A stretch of 5,776 bases of DNA. It comes from Methanobrevibacter sp. GTDB lineage: Archaea > Methanobacteriota > Methanobacteria > Methanobacteriales > Methanobacteriaceae. The stretch covers positions 1 through 5,776 of the forward strand of contig JAEEWY010000097.1 in the NCBI GenBank assembly GCA_016291275.1, written 5' to 3'. The notes under the pieces are model-generated. The model was not told where the DNA came from and made no database searches. It saw only the letters and a program-made list of their open reading frames with translations. Positions 5,213-5,776 of the stretch are shown here, one piece after another. Numbering within the stretch: position 1 is the stretch's first letter; each line of letters opens with the position of its first letter. A program made the translations under genes and the position numbers.

Positions 5213-5776
5213 TTATGCAATTTTTCCAGTGGCGGATTTGCCTTTTATGTTTTTAGTTCCTAGGAATTCTACAGTGTATTTTTTTGATTTGATATTGTTT
5301 GATTTAAGATTTTTAACTGCTATTCCATTTTTAACTTTAACAATATAAGATTTGCCGTCAATTGTAAATTTAACTTTTCCTTCATTGACTTTTGCATTGT
5401 TTTTAAATTTTAAAGTAGCTTTCAATTGTGCATTTTTGTTGCCAGATACCTTAATATCTGATGCTTTTAGTCTAATGGAGGTTTTTGTAATTATCACTGT
5501 TTTTGTTTTAGGGATTGCTTTTATTCCCGGTTCATCGCAACTTACTATTGCTTTATAGGTTCCCACTTTCAATCTATCAGGAGTAATATAATTTATTCCT
5601 TCATTATCAGTACAATAGAATTCATAATTTATGTTCTTTCCATTTTTTATGTAATCAACACGTAGAATTGTTTCTATGCCTCTGCCATTACTCCTCTTAA
5701 CAATCTTTGCATCAAAAGCTCTTCCAGAGTCATATTCCCTTTTAAAGGTTTTACCTTTTTCAAGCTTAATTATAGC
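5213..5776 (-). CDS. C-terminal part of an adhesin-like Ig-repeat protein, 5' end beyond window
   Basis: The minus-strand frame is open from the right edge to a TAA at 5215-5213, giving 187 residues with no start in view; the TTG at 5572 inside it has no good ribosome site and is not a true start. The product is rich in Lys, Asn, Ile, Thr and Val and is built of short beta-strand stretches. The first unit ends in DRLKVGTYKAIV (about 63-74). A second runs from LKASDIKVSG through VNEGKVKFTIDGKSYIVKVK and KKYTVEFLGTKNIKGKSATG to the end. These resemble the bacterial Ig-like (Big) repeats of the large adhesin-like surface proteins of Methanobrevibacter and relatives, in which GTYK and V-x-I-DGK-x-Y motifs recur. 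In that setting it would be exported and act at the cell surface, but the signal peptide and any anchor repeats are outside the window. No membrane segment is present at the C-terminus. The exact subfamily cannot be named. Confidence 0.7.
   Translation of the reverse strand, partial: AIIKLEKGKTFKREYDSGRAFDAKIVKRSNGRGIETILRVDYIKNGKNINYEFYCTDNEGINYITPDRLKVGTYKAIVSCDEPGIKAIPKTKTVIITKTSIRLKASDIKVSGNKNAQLKATLKFKNNAKVNEGKVKFTIDGKSYIVKVKNGIAVKNLKSNNIKSKKYTVEFLGTKNIKGKSATGKIA

Noticed and set aside
5352..5558. Plus-strand hydrophobic open frame of 68 residues
   Set aside because: It is antisense to the Ig-like repeat protein, has no ribosome site, and its hydrophobicity comes from the complement of Lys- and Asn-rich codons.

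Overview
The window is AT-rich DNA from a methanogenic archaeon, most likely a host-associated member of the Methanobacteriales such as Methanobrevibacter (Methanosphaera is the main alternative). The evidence is an AtwA-type double ATPase (methyl-coenzyme M reductase activation component A2), a methanogenesis marker 9 protein, oligo-T archaeal-style terminators and the end of an Ig-like adhesin-type protein. The genus is inferred; the methanogen assignment rests on two recognisable marker families.

Left half (1-3195, all minus strand). Transcription runs from right to left through a DUF134/UPF0251 helix-turn-helix protein with two zinc ribbons (2557-3195), atwA (758-2368) and a methanogenesis marker 9 protein (from 442, running off the left edge). 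No oligo-T terminator is visible on the minus strand between the DUF134 gene and atwA, so read-through into atwA is possible. After atwA there is a dense series of T-tracts, so the marker 9 gene probably starts from its own promoter. The 5' region of the DUF134 gene carries a perfect 20-bp palindrome and a near-copy 17 bp away, overlapping a plausible TATA box. This is the best regulatory candidate in the window.

Right half (3524-5107, plus strand). A gene for an SstT-type sodium/serine-threonine symporter is divided into three reading frames by two single-base deletions, at about 3823 and 4449. Restoring one base at each site gives a 418-residue protein that follows SstT from end to end. Eleven bases later lies a small TfoX N-terminal-domain gene whose natural ATG is followed by a stop at codon 3; only a TTG further in gives an open frame. 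The window therefore shows three inactivating-looking changes in two adjacent, bacterial-type genes. This suggests either decay of an imported amino-acid transporter unit or errors in the assembly.

Right edge (5213-5776, minus strand). This is the 3' end of a larger protein with Ig-like beta-sandwich repeats of the archaeal adhesin-like type, convergent with the TfoX-like gene. T-tracts for both directions lie between them. No RNA genes, CRISPR arrays or insertion sequences were seen. I do not see a clearly new biological system; the decaying sstT-tfoX pair and the palindromic operator next to a DUF134-atwA arrangement deserve the most attention.
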